A DNA stretch of 64,000 nucleotides from Actinomycetospora callitridis (GTDB lineage Bacteria > Actinomycetota > Actinomycetes > Mycobacteriales > Pseudonocardiaceae): positions 682,001-746,000 of the forward strand of contig NZ_JAQZAK010000001.1 of NCBI RefSeq assembly GCF_028737265.1. The letters are read 5' to 3'. Made by a program: the position numbers and the translations under genes. Shown one piece after another: positions 48,784 to 59,332 of this stretch. Each line of letters opens with the position of its first letter. The first letter of the stretch is position 1. The notes below the pieces were generated by a model, which did no database searches, was not told where the DNA came from, and saw only the letters and a program-made list of their open reading frames with translations.

Positions 48784-51700
48784 CGGGAGACATCCGGCAG
48801 AGCACGCCGACAGGGGAGCGGAGCTCGACCCATCGGAGGGGCCCCGTCGATCCGCGGCTGCTGACGCTCGCCCGCGGGGCGTGGTCCGGCGTGACCGGGC
48901 TGGTGCTCGTCGGGGTCGCGCAGGCGGCCGGGACCGTGGCGGCAGCGCTGGCGGCGGCCACCGTCGTCACGGCACTGGTGACGGGCACCGAGGGTGTCCC
49001 GCGCGGCGCGATCGCCGTGCTCGCGCTCGTGGTGGTCGTGCGCGCGCTGCTGGCCTGGCTCGAGCCGTGGCTCGCGGCGCGCACCGGGGAGCAGGTGGTC
49101 GAGCGCGAGCGTGAGCGGCTGCTCGACCGCCTCGGCCACGACGATGCGCCCGCCGTCGTGGGGCTCGCCGGGCACGGCGTCGACGCGCTGCGCGGGTGGT
49201 TCACCGCGACCCTGCCCGCGCTCGTGCTCGCGGTGGTGCTGCCGCCGGCGGTGCTGGTGGTGCTCGCGCTCGCCGACCCGACGTCGGCGCTGGTCGTGGC
49301 CGCGACGCTGCCGTTGGTGCCGGTGTTCGCGGTGCTGCTGGGGTGGGCGGCGCGGGCCCGGGCGCGCCGCGAGTGGGTGGCCGGCGAGCGGCTGGCCGGG
49401 CACTTCCTCGACACCGTCTCCGGCCTCGCCACGCTGCGCCTGTTCGGGCGCGGGCGGCGGGCCGTCGACTCCGTCGCCGCGCTCGGCGAGCGGCACCGCG
49501 AGGCGTCGGTGCGCGTGCTGCGCGTGGCGTTCCTGTCGTCGACGGCCCTGGAGCTGCTCGGGACGCTGTCGGTGGGGCTCGTCGCGGTCGGGGCCGGGGT
49601 GCGCCTGGTCGAGGGCACGGTGGCGCTCTACCCCGCCCTGGTCGCGATCCTGCTCGCGGGCGAGGCCCACCGCCCCGTGCGGGAGGCCGGCGCGCGCTTC
49701 CACGACACGGCGCGGGCGACGGCGGTGCTCGACGAGCGGGACGCGGTGCTCGCGGGGTCCTCGTCGGCGCCCGTAGGGTCGGCGCTCGAGCGGTCGGTGT
49801 CGGCGGGTCGTGCGCGCGTGGCCGTGCGGGACCTGGTCGTCCGGCACCCGGGACGTGCCGCGGCTTCCCCGTCGCTCGCCCGGCTCGACGGCACCGGGGG
49901 CGAGCTGCTCGTCGTCGCCGGGCCCTCGGGCGTCGGCAAGACGACGTTGCTGCGCGCGCTCGCCGGGACGCTCGACGACACCGCGTCGGCGGTGGGCGAG
50001 GTGGAGGTGCGCGGGCGCCTCGTCGTGCTCGGTCAGCATCCGCAGCTCCCGCACGCCGCGACGGTGGGCGAGGCGCTGGGCGACGGCTCGCCGGCCGTGC
50101 TGCGGCGCCTGGGCCTCGACCTCGACCTCGGGGCTCCGCTCGCCGAGGCCGGGCGCTCGCTGTCCTCGGGCCAGCGCCGCCGCCTCGCGCTCGCCCGGGT
50201 GCTCGGCGAGGCCGCCACCGACCCCGCCGGCACCGTCCTCCTGCTCGACGAGCCCACCGCGCACCTCGACGCCGCGAGCGAGCAGGCCGTCGTCGCCGAG
50301 CTGCGGGCCCTGACCGGGGCGGGCGCGCTCGTGCTCGCCGTCGCCCACCGCGACGCCCTGCGCCACGCCGCCGACCGCGTGGTCGACCTCGCCCCCGGAC
50401 CGGTCGTTGCGGGAGCCGCGGGAGCTGCGGGAGCGAGGGACGCCCTCGCTGCCTCCGACGCAGGTGAGGCCTCCCTCGCTGCGGCGCCCGCCGCGGGCCC
50501 CGTGGGAGCGAGGGACGCCTTCACTGCCTCGGACGCAGGTGGGGCGTCCCTCGCTGCGACGACCAGGCCCGGCGGGATGCCGCGCGCGATCGCGCTCGGT
50601 GCCGGGGCGGCGCTGGCGGGGGTGGCGCTCACGGCGTCGGCGGCGTGGCTGATCGCCCGGGCCGCCGGCCAGCCGCCGATCCTCACGCTGTCGATCGCGG
50701 TCGTCGCCGTGCGGGGCTTCGCCATCGCCCGGCCGCTGCTGCGGCACCTCGAGCGGGTCGCGGCGCACGCCGACGGTCTCGGCCGGATGGTGCGCTGGCG
50801 CCGGGACGTCGTCGCGGCGCTCGCCGAGCGTGTGCCCGGCGCGGTCGCCGGCCGTCGGGGCCACCTGCTCGCCCGGGTCACCGACGACGTCGACGTGCGC
50901 CTCGACGGCCTCGTGCGCGGCGTGCTGCCGCTCGCCGTCGCCGCGCTCGCCCTGCCCGTGCTCCTCGGCGCCGCGACGCTGATCGGGCCCGGCGTCGCCG
51001 GCGCGCTCCTGCCGGGGCTGGCGCTCGCGGTGGTCGGCGCGCCCCTGGTCGCCGCGGTGCTGGCGCGCCGCCACGGGCCCGCGGTCGAGCGCGGTACCGA
51101 CGACCTGCGCGCCGCGGTCGTCGAGACCCACACCGCCCGCGACGAGCTCGCCGCCCGCGGCCCTGAGGCGCTGCGCGCCGTGCCCCGCGCGCGGGCCGCC
51201 GCGCTCGCCCGCGCCCGCCGTGGCGACGCCGCCGGCGGGGCCCTCGCCGCCGCCCTCGCGCAGCTCGGCCTCGGCGCGGCCGCGGTCGGCGCGGCCCTCG
51301 CCGCCCCGGGCGCGGTGACGCCGGAGCTCGCCGCGGTCGCGGTGCTCGCTCCGCTCGCGCTCGGCGAGACCGTCCTCGCGCTCCCCGCCGCAGCGGCCGC
51401 CGTGGTCCGGGGACGGCGGGCCCGCGCCCGGCTCGCGGCCCTGAGCGCGCCGACCCCACCGGCGAGCGAGCCCGAGCACCCGGCGGATGCCCCGCGCCGG
51501 GGCCGCCTGGTGCTCCACGACGTCACCGCCGGCTGGGGCCCCGTGCCGGCCCTGCGCCACCTCGACCTCGACCTCCCCGCCGGCCACCGCCTCGGCATCA
51601 CGGGCGCCTCGGGCTCGGGCAAGTCGACGCTCGCCGCGGTGCTCATGCGCCTGCTCGACCCGCCGGCCGGGAGCGTGACGCTCGGTGGGGTGGACGCCGC

Positions 51701-52181
51701 CGCCGTGCCCGGCGACGGCTGGCGCCACGCGGTCGCCCTCGTCGGCGAGCACGACCACATCTTCGCGACCACCCTGCGCGAGAACCTGCGCTTCGCCGCC
51801 CCGGCCGCCACCGACGCCGACCTCGTCGCCGTCCTGCACCGGGTCCGGCTCGGCGACTGGTTCGCCGGCCTGCCCGACGGCCTCGACACCTGGCTGGACG
51901 GCGGACGCGTCTCCGGCGGCGAGCGCCGGCGCCTCGCCGCTGCCCGGGCGCTGCTCGTCGACCCCGCCGTGCTCGTGCTCGACGAGCCGACCGAGGGCCT
52001 CGACCCGGCCACCGCCCGCGCGCTCGTCACCGACCTCGTCGACGGGGCGGCGGGCCGCACGGTCGTCCTGCTCGCCCACCGGGGCGAGGGCCTCGACCTC
52101 GTCGACGAGGTCGCCGATCTCGAGGACGGGGTGCTGCAGACCGTCCGGGGGAGCGTTCAGGCGAAGTCGCCCGCGGCGTGA
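48780..52181 (+). CDS. cydDC: Fused CydDC thiol-reductant ABC exporter
   Basis: A 1133-residue single chain of two ABC half-transporters, each a six-helix membrane domain and an ATPase; in many bacteria these are separate cydD and cydC. Half 1 has GPSGVGKTTLL, SSGQRRRLALAR and VLLLDEPTAHLD. Half 2 has GASGSGKSTLA, SGGERRRLAAAR and VLVLDEPTEGLD. It exports cysteine and glutathione-like thiols, needed to assemble the bd oxidase haems. A linker near residues 550-593 is encoded by two copies of a 53-base palindromic element. The TTG start overlaps the cydB stop by four bases; the end overlaps the MarR gene's end by 25. Confidence 0.92.
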   Translation: MTGDIRQSTPTGERSSTHRRGPVDPRLLTLARGAWSGVTGLVLVGVAQAAGTVAAALAAATVVTALVTGTEGVPRGAIAVLALVVVVRALLAWLEPWLAARTGEQVVERERERLLDRLGHDDAPAVVGLAGHGVDALRGWFTATLPALVLAVVLPPAVLVVLALADPTSALVVAATLPLVPVFAVLLGWAARARARREWVAGERLAGHFLDTVSGLATLRLFGRGRRAVDSVAALGERHREASVRVLRVAFLSSTALELLGTLSVGLVAVGAGVRLVEGTVALYPALVAILLAGEAHRPVREAGARFHDTARATAVLDERDAVLAGSSSAPVGSALERSVSAGRARVAVRDLVVRHPGRAAASPSLARLDGTGGELLVVAGPSGVGKTTLLRALAGTLDDTASAVGEVEVRGRLVVLGQHPQLPHAATVGEALGDGSPAVLRRLGLDLDLGAPLAEAGRSLSSGQRRRLALARVLGEAATDPAGTVLLLDEPTAHLDAASEQAVVAELRALTGAGALVLAVAHRDALRHAADRVVDLAPGPVVAGAAGAAGARDALAASDAGEASLAAAPAAGPVGARDAFTASDAGGASLAATTRPGGMPRAIALGAGAALAGVALTASAAWLIARAAGQPPILTLSIAVVAVRGFAIARPLLRHLERVAAHADGLGRMVRWRRDVVAALAERVPGAVAGRRGHLLARVTDDVDVRLDGLVRGVLPLAVAALALPVLLGAATLIGPGVAGALLPGLALAVVGAPLVAAVLARRHGPAVERGTDDLRAAVVETHTARDELAARGPEALRAVPRARAAALARARRGDAAGGALAAALAQLGLGAAAVGAALAAPGAVTPELAAVAVLAPLALGETVLALPAAAAAVVRGRRARARLAALSAPTPPASEPEHPADAPRRGRLVLHDVTAGWGPVPALRHLDLDLPAGHRLGITGASGSGKSTLAAVLMRLLDPPAGSVTLGGVDAAAVPGDGWRHAVALVGEHDHIFATTLRENLRFAAPAATDADLVAVLHRVRLGDWFAGLPDGLDTWLDGGRVSGGERRRLAAARALLVDPAVLVLDEPTEGLDPATARALVTDLVDGAAGRTVVLLAHRGEGLDLVDEVADLEDGVLQTVRGSVQAKSPAA
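50431..50558 (+). repeat. Two copies of a 53-base palindromic element in cydDC
   Basis: Units at 50431-50483 and 50506-50558 are identical at 48 of 53 positions and spaced 75 bases (25 codons) apart. Each is bounded by an inverted repeat GCGAGGGACGCC and GGCGTCCCTCGC, perfect over 12 bases in unit 2 and one mismatch in unit 1, with a smaller CTGC/GCAG repeat inside. Read in frame they give GARDALAASDAGEASLAA and GARDAFTASDAGGASLAA. This looks like a REP-type mobile or structural element inserted in the coding linker without breaking the frame. Confidence 0.8.
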
Positions 52182-52660
52182 CGCACGCTCGCGAGCAGGC
52201 TCGTCAGCATCTCGGTCTGGCCCTCGTCGAGTCCGACCAGCCCGAAGTCGACGGCGGTGACCGACGCCGTCGCCGCGGCGCACAGCTCCCGCCCGGCGTC
52301 GGTGATCTCCACGAGCGTGGTGCGCCCGTCCGTCGGGTGCGGCCGGCGGACCACGAGGCCGGAGCCCTGGAGGCGGTCGACGATGTTCGTGATCGACGTG
52401 GGGTGCAGCTGCAGCCGCTCGCCCATGATCCGCATCGGCAGCGCCCCGGCCCGTGAGAACCGCAGGAGCACCAGCGCCTCGTAGCGGGCGAAGGTCAGGC
52501 CGTGCGGGCGCAGGGCCGCGTCGACCGCCTGCTGCAGGATCTGCTGGACCCGCATGACGCTCGTGACCGCCGCCATCGCGCGCGGCTCGCCGATCCGCTC
52601 GTTCCAGAGGGACGCGGCGCGCGCGATCGGGTCGAACGGCAGCGGTGCGGACGCGGTCAT
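52157..52660 (-). CDS. MarR-family regulator
   Basis: A 167-residue winged-helix regulator. Helices ILQQAVDAALRPHGLTFARYEALVLL and LPMRIMGERLQLHPTSITNIVDRLQGSGLV contain the recognition helix, and RRPHPTDGRTTLVEITDAG forms the wing. ATG 52660 is taken as start. Its end overlaps the end of cydDC. The divergent region to the next gene is only 46 bases and includes an AT-rich stretch (AATTTATC), a possible self-operator. Ligand unknown. Confidence 0.85.
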   Translation of the reverse strand: MTASAPLPFDPIARAASLWNERIGEPRAMAAVTSVMRVQQILQQAVDAALRPHGLTFARYEALVLLRFSRAGALPMRIMGERLQLHPTSITNIVDRLQGSGLVVRRPHPTDGRTTLVEITDAGRELCAAATASVTAVDFGLVGLDEGQTEMLTSLLASVRHAAGDFA

Positions 52661-52706
52661 GGCGTCGGCGAATTTATCAGCGTGGGCGACGTGGCAGGCT
52701 GGACGC

Positions 52707-53024
52707 GTGATCGTGGCGTTCAGCGTCTCCCCGTCCGGTGTCGGTGTCGACGGCTCGCCGAGTGAGGACGGATCGGTGTCCGAGGCCGTCGCGGCGGCGG
52801 TGCGCGTCGTGCGCGAGTCGGGCCTCCCGCACGAGACCTCGTCGATGTTCACGTCGGTCGAGGGGGAGTGGGACGAGGTGATGGACGTCGTGCGCCGCGC
52901 CACCGAGGCGGCCGGGCGCTACGGGTCGCGCGTCTCGCTCGTGCTCAAGGCGGACATCCGCCCCGGCCACACCGGGCAGATGCAGGCGAAGATCGCGCGC
53001 GTCGAGGAACGCCTGCAGGGCTGA
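52707..53024 (+). CDS. MTH1187/YkoF-family thiamine-binding-type protein
   Basis: A 105-residue protein with a ferredoxin-like alpha/beta fold: VIVAFSVSPSG, SVSEAVAAAVRVVRESGLPHETSSMFTSVEGEWDEVMDVV and GSRVSLVLKADIRPG. This is the MTH1187/YkoF-like group that binds thiamine or related pyrimidines in some members. No transporter or thiamine gene is next to it, so its role here is uncertain. GTG start, 46 bases from the divergent MarR gene. Confidence 0.8.
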   Translation: MIVAFSVSPSGVGVDGSPSEDGSVSEAVAAAVRVVRESGLPHETSSMFTSVEGEWDEVMDVVRRATEAAGRYGSRVSLVLKADIRPGHTGQMQAKIARVEERLQG

Positions 53025-53060
53025 CCACGAGGGTTCGCCGCACCTGGCAGACTCGACCTC

Positions 53061-54071
53061 GTGGCACGTCCCGATTCCCGCCAGGCGGCCCAGGCCGCAG
53101 CGCTCTCGTCCGCGATGGCCGGAGCCGTCGATCTGTCCGGCCTCAAGGCCCGCGCCGAGCAGCGCACCCCCGCCGGCGGCGCCCCGCAGCGTCCCGCCGA
53201 CCCCGCGGGCGGCGGTGGCCCGCCCGCCGCCGGTGGCGGCGCCGCGCCGGCCGTCGTCCTGGACGTCACCGAGGAGACGTTCCAGGCCGAGGTCATCGAG
53301 CGCTCGATGCAGGTGCCGGTGGTCGTCGACCTCTGGGCCGAGTGGTGCGGGCCCTGCAAGCAGCTCTCGCCGGTGCTGGAGAAGCTCGCGGCCGAGGGCC
53401 GTGGCGCGTGGATCCTCGCGAAGATCGACGTCGACGCGAACCCGCGCATCTCGCAGGCCTTCCAGGTGCAGTCGATCCCGCACGTCGTCGTCGTGGCCGG
53501 CGGCCAGCCGGTGACGTCGTTCAACGGCGCCCAGCCCGAGCCCCAGCTGCGCCAGTGGATCACCCAGCTGCTCGACGCGCTGCGCGACCAGATGCCCGGC
53601 ATCGCGGAGGCCGAGGCCCGCGCCGGCGGTGAGGTCGACGCCGAGCCCGTCGAGGAGCCCGAGGACCCGCGCATCGTCGCGGCCGAGGAGGCCTTGGAGC
53701 GCGGCGACTACGCCGCGGCCGCCCAGGCCTACGAGCAGATCCTCGCGAGCGAGCCGGCCCACGCCGAGGCGGCGGCCGCGCTCGCGCAGGTGAAGTTCCT
53801 CCAGCGCGCCGAGTCGGCGGACCCGTCGGCCATCGGCCGCGCGGACGCCGCGCCCGACGACGTCGACGCCCAGATCGCCGCCGCGGACGCCCAGGTGGCC
53901 GCCCAGGACGTCACCGGCGCGTTCGACCGGCTCGTGCAGACGGTCGCGCGCACCGCGGGCGACGACCGCGACCGCGCGCGCACCCACCTCGTCGAGCTGT
54001 TCGAGCTCTTCGGCACCGAGGACGAGCGCGTCACCACCGCCCGACGGGCCCTGGCGCGCGCCCTGTACTAG
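53061..54071 (+). CDS. Thioredoxin-TPR co-chaperone (YbbN-like)
   Basis: A 336-residue cytoplasmic protein. After a 60-residue Ala/Gly/Pro-rich N-terminus comes a thioredoxin domain with [19 protein letters not shown] (WCGPC at 95-99) and [10 protein letters not shown] (cis-Pro). The C-terminal half (205-336) is helical tetratricopeptide-like ([22 protein letters not shown]), as in E. coli YbbN/CnoX, a redox-linked holdase that hands clients to chaperonins. It follows the thiamine-type gene by 36 bases. A hairpin terminator lies downstream. Confidence 0.9.
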   Translation: MARPDSRQAAQAAALSSAMAGAVDLSGLKARAEQRTPAGGAPQRPADPAGGGGPPAAGGGAAPAVVLDVTEETFQAEVIERSMQVPVVVDLWAEWCGPCKQLSPVLEKLAAEGRGAWILAKIDVDANPRISQAFQVQSIPHVVVVAGGQPVTSFNGAQPEPQLRQWITQLLDALRDQMPGIAEAEARAGGEVDAEPVEEPEDPRIVAAEEALERGDYAAAAQAYEQILASEPAHAEAAAALAQVKFLQRAESADPSAIGRADAAPDDVDAQIAAADAQVAAQDVTGAFDRLVQTVARTAGDDRDRARTHLVELFELFGTEDERVTTARRALARALY

Positions 54072-54187
54072 TCGGTCGCGCCGAGGAGATGCGGTGGTCA
54101 GCGCTCCTCCGTCGCGCTACCCAGCGATCTCCGGCGCGGAGAACCCGCCCTCGGTGACCGTGCAAACGGGGAGTTCGCGCGCATAGA

Positions 54188-54212
54188 AGCAGCGAACAGC
54201 GCGTTCGTTGCT
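54188..54212. terminator. Hairpin between convergent genes
   Basis: AGCAGCGAAC-AGCGC-GTTCGTTGCT, a 10-bp stem with one G-T pair and a 5-base loop, sits between the convergent thioredoxin-TPR and metallopeptidase genes. The 157-base gap around it holds no gene and is lower in G+C than the coding DNA. Confidence 0.55.
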
Positions 54213-54228
54213 AACTCAGCAGGGACGC

Positions 54229-55623
54229 TTACACCCCGCGCAGGCACGCGTCCGGGCCGCCGGTGATGCCGGCGCGGAAGACGCGGATGCGCTCGTAGCC
54301 CGTGTTGGCGGCGGCGACGCCGTCGGTGCCGCGCGAGGCGGTGTCCTCGCCGAGCAGCAGGGTCACCGACTCGTCGAGGTCGCCGGGGGACAGGCCGAAC
54401 GCGCTGTCGCCCGTGCCGACGGCGGCGCTGTAGGCGCCGGCGAGGCAGAGCGCGGCGCGCCCGCCCTCGGGGCCCGTGGTGGGCCGCCCCAGCGCGGCGA
54501 GCGCGGCGGAGCCGAAGCGCGAGGCGAGCAGCGTGCCCGTGGAGAAGTCGCCGATGCGGGCGTGGTCGGCGGCGAGCGTGCCGCCGGTGTCGATGCGCAC
54601 CGCCGACGGCTCGCCCTCGCCGCCGCACCAGGCCACGGGCCCCTGGACGTCGCTGTCCGTCCCGGGGCAGGTCGGGTCGCCGCGCTCGGCGCCGGGGGCG
54701 GTCCACTGCCCGCCGCGGCGGCGGACCTCGTCGCCGAACCAGCGGTCGAGGTCGGGGACCATCGCCCGGATCAGCTCCTCGACGCCGAGGTTGCCCCCGG
54801 AGCTCTCGTCGGCGGCGGAGCGGAACGACTGCTGGGTGAACACCCGCTCGCGACCCATCGAGGCGCAGGCCGCGGGGTCGCCGTCGAAGCCGTCCTGGAA
54901 CGACGAGACGCGGTCGAAGGCGTTGCCGTGGGCGTCGGCGTTGCGGGGCGAGGTGCCCACCGGGTCGCGGAAGGTGATCAGCGCGCCCATGGCCCCGTCG
55001 ATGCCGGTCGCGCCCGTGCGCAGGTCGGGCAGCGCACCGTCGCGCACGCGGCGCAGGAACACGCCCGCGTAGCAGTCGGCCTGCGCCTCGAGCAGGATCG
55101 TCGGCGCGGCGGCGAGGGCGCCGTCCTGGTCGAGCCGGCCCTGCACGCTGTGCCCGAACTCGTGGGAGAGCACGACGACCACGGCCGCGTCCCCGAACTC
55201 GCGGCGCAGCTGCGGGAGCAGGTTCGTCCGGTCCCAGGCGATGACGTCGGAGCGCGGGCAGTAGAAGGCGGTGCCCTCGATCTCCCGGGGGTTGGGCAGG
55301 CACGGCACCGGGCGCTCGCCGCGGCCCTGCGGGTCGACCGAGAAGTAGCCGGCCAGCGGCGGGAACGCCCGCCCGCCGGCCAGCGGCGGGAACGCCTGGC
55401 CCCAGAACCCCTCGAGGTCGCGCATCGTGGCGGCCGCGAGGCGGTCCTCCTCGCTGCCGTTGGTGCCCGAGATGAACGACGGGTCGGCCCCGACCGTCAC
55501 CTCGCGGCTGGGGATCGCCCGCCCGTCCACGGGGAACGCGCACGCCGACGTCAGCAGCACGGCCAGCACCGAACACGTCACGACCAGCGCTCGCCCGAGC
55601 GATCCCCGCACGGCCGACATCAT
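54229..55623 (-). CDS. Neutral zinc metallopeptidase lipoprotein
   Basis: A 464-residue secreted protein. The signal peptide ends in a lipobox (LLTSAC, Cys28). The zinc peptidase motif HEFGH is at 154-158 (VVLSHEFGHSVQGRL), and LLEAQADCYAGVF gives the third ligand; this is the putative neutral zinc metallopeptidase (DUF/PF04228-like) family, whose substrates are unknown. Near residues 77-94, AFPPLAGGRAFPPLAG is an internal duplication. It follows glgB by 35 bases but need not belong to that operon. Confidence 0.82.
   Translation of the reverse strand: MMSAVRGSLGRALVVTCSVLAVLLTSACAFPVDGRAIPSREVTVGADPSFISGTNGSEEDRLAAATMRDLEGFWGQAFPPLAGGRAFPPLAGYFSVDPQGRGERPVPCLPNPREIEGTAFYCPRSDVIAWDRTNLLPQLRREFGDAAVVVVLSHEFGHSVQGRLDQDGALAAAPTILLEAQADCYAGVFLRRVRDGALPDLRTGATGIDGAMGALITFRDPVGTSPRNADAHGNAFDRVSSFQDGFDGDPAACASMGRERVFTQQSFRSAADESSGGNLGVEELIRAMVPDLDRWFGDEVRRRGGQWTAPGAERGDPTCPGTDSDVQGPVAWCGGEGEPSAVRIDTGGTLAADHARIGDFSTGTLLASRFGSAALAALGRPTTGPEGGRAALCLAGAYSAAVGTGDSAFGLSPGDLDESVTLLLGEDTASRGTDGVAAANTGYERIRVFRAGITGGPDACLRGV
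55348..55396 (-). repeat. 22-base perfect direct repeat in the metallopeptidase gene
   Basis: GCCGGCCAGCGGCGGGAACG is repeated with a 27-base period (55348-55369 and 55375-55396), giving the duplicated AFPPLAG segment. The perfect match suggests a recent slip. Confidence 0.8.
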
Positions 55624-55658
55624 GCCCGGCCCGTCGGCACCGCGCGTGCGGTTCCGGG

Positions 55659-57887
55659 TCAGAGGGCCGGGGAACTGCGGTCGAGGGCCAGCCAGATCAC
55701 CCCGGACGCCGGGAGGGTGACCTCCGCGGACGCCGGACGTCCGTGCCACGGGCTCGACGAGGCGATGACGGCCCCGTAGTTGCCGACCCCGCGCCCGCCG
55801 TAGACGTCGGCGTCGGTGTTGATGACCTCGCGCCAGCGACCCGCCTGCGGCAGGCCCACCCGGTAGTTCGGGTGGTCGACGCCGGCGAAGTTGACCAGGC
55901 ACGCCACGGCGTTGCCCTCGCGGTCGTGGCGCAGGAACGACAGCACGTTGCCCGTGGCGTCGTTGGCGTCGATCCACGAGAAGCCCGCCGGGTCGACGTC
56001 GAGCTCGTACATGGCCGGCGTCGCCCGATAGACCGCGTTGAGGTCGCCCACCAGCCGGCGCAGGCCCCCGTGACGGGGGTCGTCGAGCAGCTCCCAGTCC
56101 AGCGAGCGCTCCTCGGACCACTCGCGGACCTGGCCGAACTCGCCGCCCATGAAGATCAGCTGCTTGCCGGGGTGCGCCCACATGTAGCCGAAGAGCGCGC
56201 GCACGCCCGCGGCCTTGCGGTCGTCGTCACCGGGCTGGCGCGTCCACAGCGAGCCCTTGCCGTGCACGACCTCGTCGTGCGACAGGGGCAGCACGTAGTT
56301 CTCGCTGTACGCGTACGTCATCGAGAACGTCATCTGGTTGTGGTGGTAGCCGCGGTGCACGGGGTCGCGCCCGATGTAGTCGAGCGTGTCGTGCATCCAG
56401 CCCATGTTCCACTTGAAGCCGAAGCCGAGCCCGCCGAGGTGCGTCGGGCGCGTGACACCGGGCCACGCCGTGGACTCCTCGGCGATCGTCACGACGCTCG
56501 GGTGGTGCTTGTAGACGGTGGCGTTGACCTCCTGGAGGAACGACACCGCCTCGAGGTTCTCGCGACCGCCGTAGCGGTTGGGGGTCCACTCGGTGCGCGA
56601 GTAGTCCAGGTAGAGCATCGAGGCGACGGCGTCGACGCGCAGGCCGTCGATGTGGAACTCGTCGAGCCAGTACAGGGCGTTGGCGACGAGGAAGTTCCGC
56701 ACCTGGGAGCGCCCGAAGTCGAACACGAGCGTGCCCCAGTCGAGCTGCTCGCCGCGACGCGGGTCGCCGTGCTCGTAGCAGGGCGTGCCGTCGAAGCGCG
56801 CCAGCGCCCACTCGTCCTTGGGGAAGTGTGCGGGCACCCAGTCGACGATCACGCCGATGCCCGCGCGGTGCAGGCGGTCGACGAAGTACCGGAAGTCGTC
56901 CGGGGTGCCGAAGCGCGAGGTCGGCGCGTAGTACGAGCTGACCTGGTAGCCCCACGAGCCGCCGAACGGGTGCTCGGCGACGGGCAGGAGCTCGACGTGG
57001 GTGAAGCCGGTCTCGGTGAGGTACTCGGCGAGCTCCTCGGCGAGCTCGCGGTAGCCGAGACCCTGGCGCCAGGAGCCCGGGTGCAGCTCGTAGATGCTCA
57101 TCGGCTCGCTGTGCGGGGCCGAGGCGTCCCGCGCGGTCATCCACGCCTGGTCGGTCCACTCGTGCGTCGACGTGGTGACCACGGACGCCGGCGTGGGCGG
57201 CAGGTCGGCGGCGTAGGCCATCGGGTCGGCCTTATCGAGCCAGTTGCCGTCCGGGGTGAGGATGCGGAAGCCGTAGCGGGCGCCGTCGCCGATGCCCGGG
57301 ACGAACAGCTCCCAGACGCCGGAGCCGAGCGCGCGCATCGGCGTCGCCGTGCCGTCCCAGCCGTCCCAGTCGCCGCACACCCGCACGCCGCGGGCGTGGG
57401 GCGCCCAGACGGCGAACGACGTGCCCTCGACGGGGCCCGCGGGCGTGGGCCACCGGCGGAAGTGCGCGCCGAGCGCGTCCCAGAGCCGCTCGTGGCGGCC
57501 CTCGCCGATGAGGTGCAGGTCGACGGGCCCGAGCACCGGGGAGAACCGGTACGGGTCGTCCGCGATCGTCTCGACGGTCTCGCCGGTGGTCTCGTCGGTG
57601 CGCCGGGTCGCGAGGCGGTAGCGCGGCAGCGGCCCGGGCACGCCGGCGGCGAACACGCCGGCCGCGTGCACCTCGGCGAGCGGGTAGCGCCCCGCCGTCG
57701 GGCCGTCGTCGATCACCACGTCGACGGCGTCGGCGCCCGGGCGCAGGGCACGCACGATCACGGTGCCCGGCGACTCGGGGTCGCGGTGCGGCCCGAGCAC
57801 CGAGTGGGGGTCGCGGTGCGAGCCCTCCATGAGCAGGTGGACGTCGAGGTCCGAGGGGGCGGGGGTCAGGGGACGGGACCGGGTCAT
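55659..57887 (-). CDS. glgB: 1,4-alpha-glucan branching enzyme
   Basis: A 742-residue GH13 enzyme that makes alpha-1,6 branches, here acting on the alpha-glucan formed by the GlgE route. N-terminal CBM48-type domains come first ([17 protein letters not shown]), then the barrel with [28 protein letters not shown], the nucleophile Asp in [17 protein letters not shown] and the acid/base Glu in [14 protein letters not shown]; the C-terminal beta domain ends [10 protein letters not shown]. The ATG overlaps the maltokinase TGA by four bases. Confidence 0.95.
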   Translation of the reverse strand: MTRSRPLTPAPSDLDVHLLMEGSHRDPHSVLGPHRDPESPGTVIVRALRPGADAVDVVIDDGPTAGRYPLAEVHAAGVFAAGVPGPLPRYRLATRRTDETTGETVETIADDPYRFSPVLGPVDLHLIGEGRHERLWDALGAHFRRWPTPAGPVEGTSFAVWAPHARGVRVCGDWDGWDGTATPMRALGSGVWELFVPGIGDGARYGFRILTPDGNWLDKADPMAYAADLPPTPASVVTTSTHEWTDQAWMTARDASAPHSEPMSIYELHPGSWRQGLGYRELAEELAEYLTETGFTHVELLPVAEHPFGGSWGYQVSSYYAPTSRFGTPDDFRYFVDRLHRAGIGVIVDWVPAHFPKDEWALARFDGTPCYEHGDPRRGEQLDWGTLVFDFGRSQVRNFLVANALYWLDEFHIDGLRVDAVASMLYLDYSRTEWTPNRYGGRENLEAVSFLQEVNATVYKHHPSVVTIAEESTAWPGVTRPTHLGGLGFGFKWNMGWMHDTLDYIGRDPVHRGYHHNQMTFSMTYAYSENYVLPLSHDEVVHGKGSLWTRQPGDDDRKAAGVRALFGYMWAHPGKQLIFMGGEFGQVREWSEERSLDWELLDDPRHGGLRRLVGDLNAVYRATPAMYELDVDPAGFSWIDANDATGNVLSFLRHDREGNAVACLVNFAGVDHPNYRVGLPQAGRWREVINTDADVYGGRGVGNYGAVIASSSPWHGRPASAEVTLPASGVIWLALDRSSPAL

Positions 57888-59332
57888 CGCTGGCTCCGCC
57901 CTGCGGGCGTGAGCAGCCGGCGCATCGACCGGAGCGGGATCGACACCCACCCCGGCCGGTTCCGGGTCTCGTACAGCACCTCGTACACCGCCTTGTCCAG
58001 CTCGTAGGCCCGCAGCAGCTCGGGCGTGTCCCGGGGATCGGTCCCCGCGACCTCGGCGTAGCCGTCGCAGAACGCCGACCGGTTGCGGTCGGCCCACTCC
58101 TGCGCGCGGTGCCCGAGCTGCGGATCGGGATCGTCGGTGGCCTGTTCCCGTTCGGAGAGCTGGTGGAACGCGGCGTAGTCGAACGAGCGCAGCATCGCGG
58201 CGACGTCGCGCAGCGGGGAGTCGGGACGCACCCGGTCGGCCAGCGGCTTCGACGGCTCGCCCTCGAAGTCGATCACCAGCCAGCCCGTGGGCGTGCGCAG
58301 CTCCTGACCGAGGTGCAGGTCGCCGTGGATGCGCTGGATCGTCGTCGGGCCCGCGTCGCTCACACCGCGGAACACGGCGGCGATCGCGTCGCGCTGCTCG
58401 GCGACGCCCTCGACGGCGGCCGCGGCGCGGTCGAGCCGCTCGAGCATCCAGGCCTGGACCTCGGTGGCCACCTCCGCGTCGAGCGGGCGGGTGCCCAGCG
58501 CCGCGGCGAGCTCGCGGTGCACCGCGCCCACCGTCTTGCCGATCCGGTGGGCCTCGCCGGCGAAGTCGCCGCCGACCTCGTCGGCGCGCAGGTCGGCCTC
58601 GGCGAGCAGGTCGCGCACGCTGGCCAGGGCCATCGACCAGCCGTCGGCCGAGTTGGCCGCGTACTCCTGCAGCATCGCCACGGTCATCGGCTCGCCGTCC
58701 AGGGAGCCCTCGATCGCCCCGAGCAGGGGCGCCACCTCGGCGCTGCCCTCGCGGCGCAGGGCCCGGTGCAGCTCGAGGTCCGGGTTGAGCCCGGTCGTCG
58801 CGCGGCGGAAGAGCTTGAGGATGGCGCGCTCGCCGTAGATCACCGAGCTGTTCGACTGCTCGCCCTGCAGCGGGCGTCCGGGGCCCACGATCACCGGCTC
58901 GGTGTCGGGCTCGGCGACGAAGCGCAGCGGCTCGCGTGTCGCGTTCTCGGTGATGAGCGCGAGGAACAGCCGGCTGATCCGTCCGTCGGCGAGGCCGTCG
59001 TAGACCACGTCGTCGCCGTGGTCGGCCGAGCGCCGGCCGATCACGGCGTGCTCGAGGTCGCCGGGCGGCTGGTGCTGCGCCCCGAGGACCAGCTGGTAGC
59101 GCTCCTCGGCGGCCCCGTCGGCGAACGACACGGTGATCACCGCGTGCTCGACGGTCGGCGTCTCACCGGGCCGGGAGATCACGGAGTGGGCGGCGGTGCG
59201 CACGCCGGCGACCTGCCGGCCCTTCGCGGGGAACCAGCGCTGCGAGGGCAGCCAGGCGATGAGGGCGTCGTGGAGTCCGGCGAGCGGGTCGGCGGACCCG
59301 TCGGGTGTCCCGTCGGGCGTGACTGGGGTCAT
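57884..59332 (-). CDS. mak: Maltokinase
   Basis: A 482-residue kinase that phosphorylates maltose at C1 with ATP to give maltose-1-phosphate, the GlgE donor. The N-terminal Mak cap has [16 protein letters not shown]. The kinase core has [18 protein letters not shown] with the ATP lysine, [10 protein letters not shown] as the catalytic loop and LVIDFEGEP as the metal Asp. It overlaps treS by one base and glgB by four, so treS, mak and glgB are made together. Confidence 0.95.
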   Translation of the reverse strand: MTPVTPDGTPDGSADPLAGLHDALIAWLPSQRWFPAKGRQVAGVRTAAHSVISRPGETPTVEHAVITVSFADGAAEERYQLVLGAQHQPPGDLEHAVIGRRSADHGDDVVYDGLADGRISRLFLALITENATREPLRFVAEPDTEPVIVGPGRPLQGEQSNSSVIYGERAILKLFRRATTGLNPDLELHRALRREGSAEVAPLLGAIEGSLDGEPMTVAMLQEYAANSADGWSMALASVRDLLAEADLRADEVGGDFAGEAHRIGKTVGAVHRELAAALGTRPLDAEVATEVQAWMLERLDRAAAAVEGVAEQRDAIAAVFRGVSDAGPTTIQRIHGDLHLGQELRTPTGWLVIDFEGEPSKPLADRVRPDSPLRDVAAMLRSFDYAAFHQLSEREQATDDPDPQLGHRAQEWADRNRSAFCDGYAEVAGTDPRDTPELLRAYELDKAVYEVLYETRNRPGWVSIPLRSMRRLLTPAGRSQR

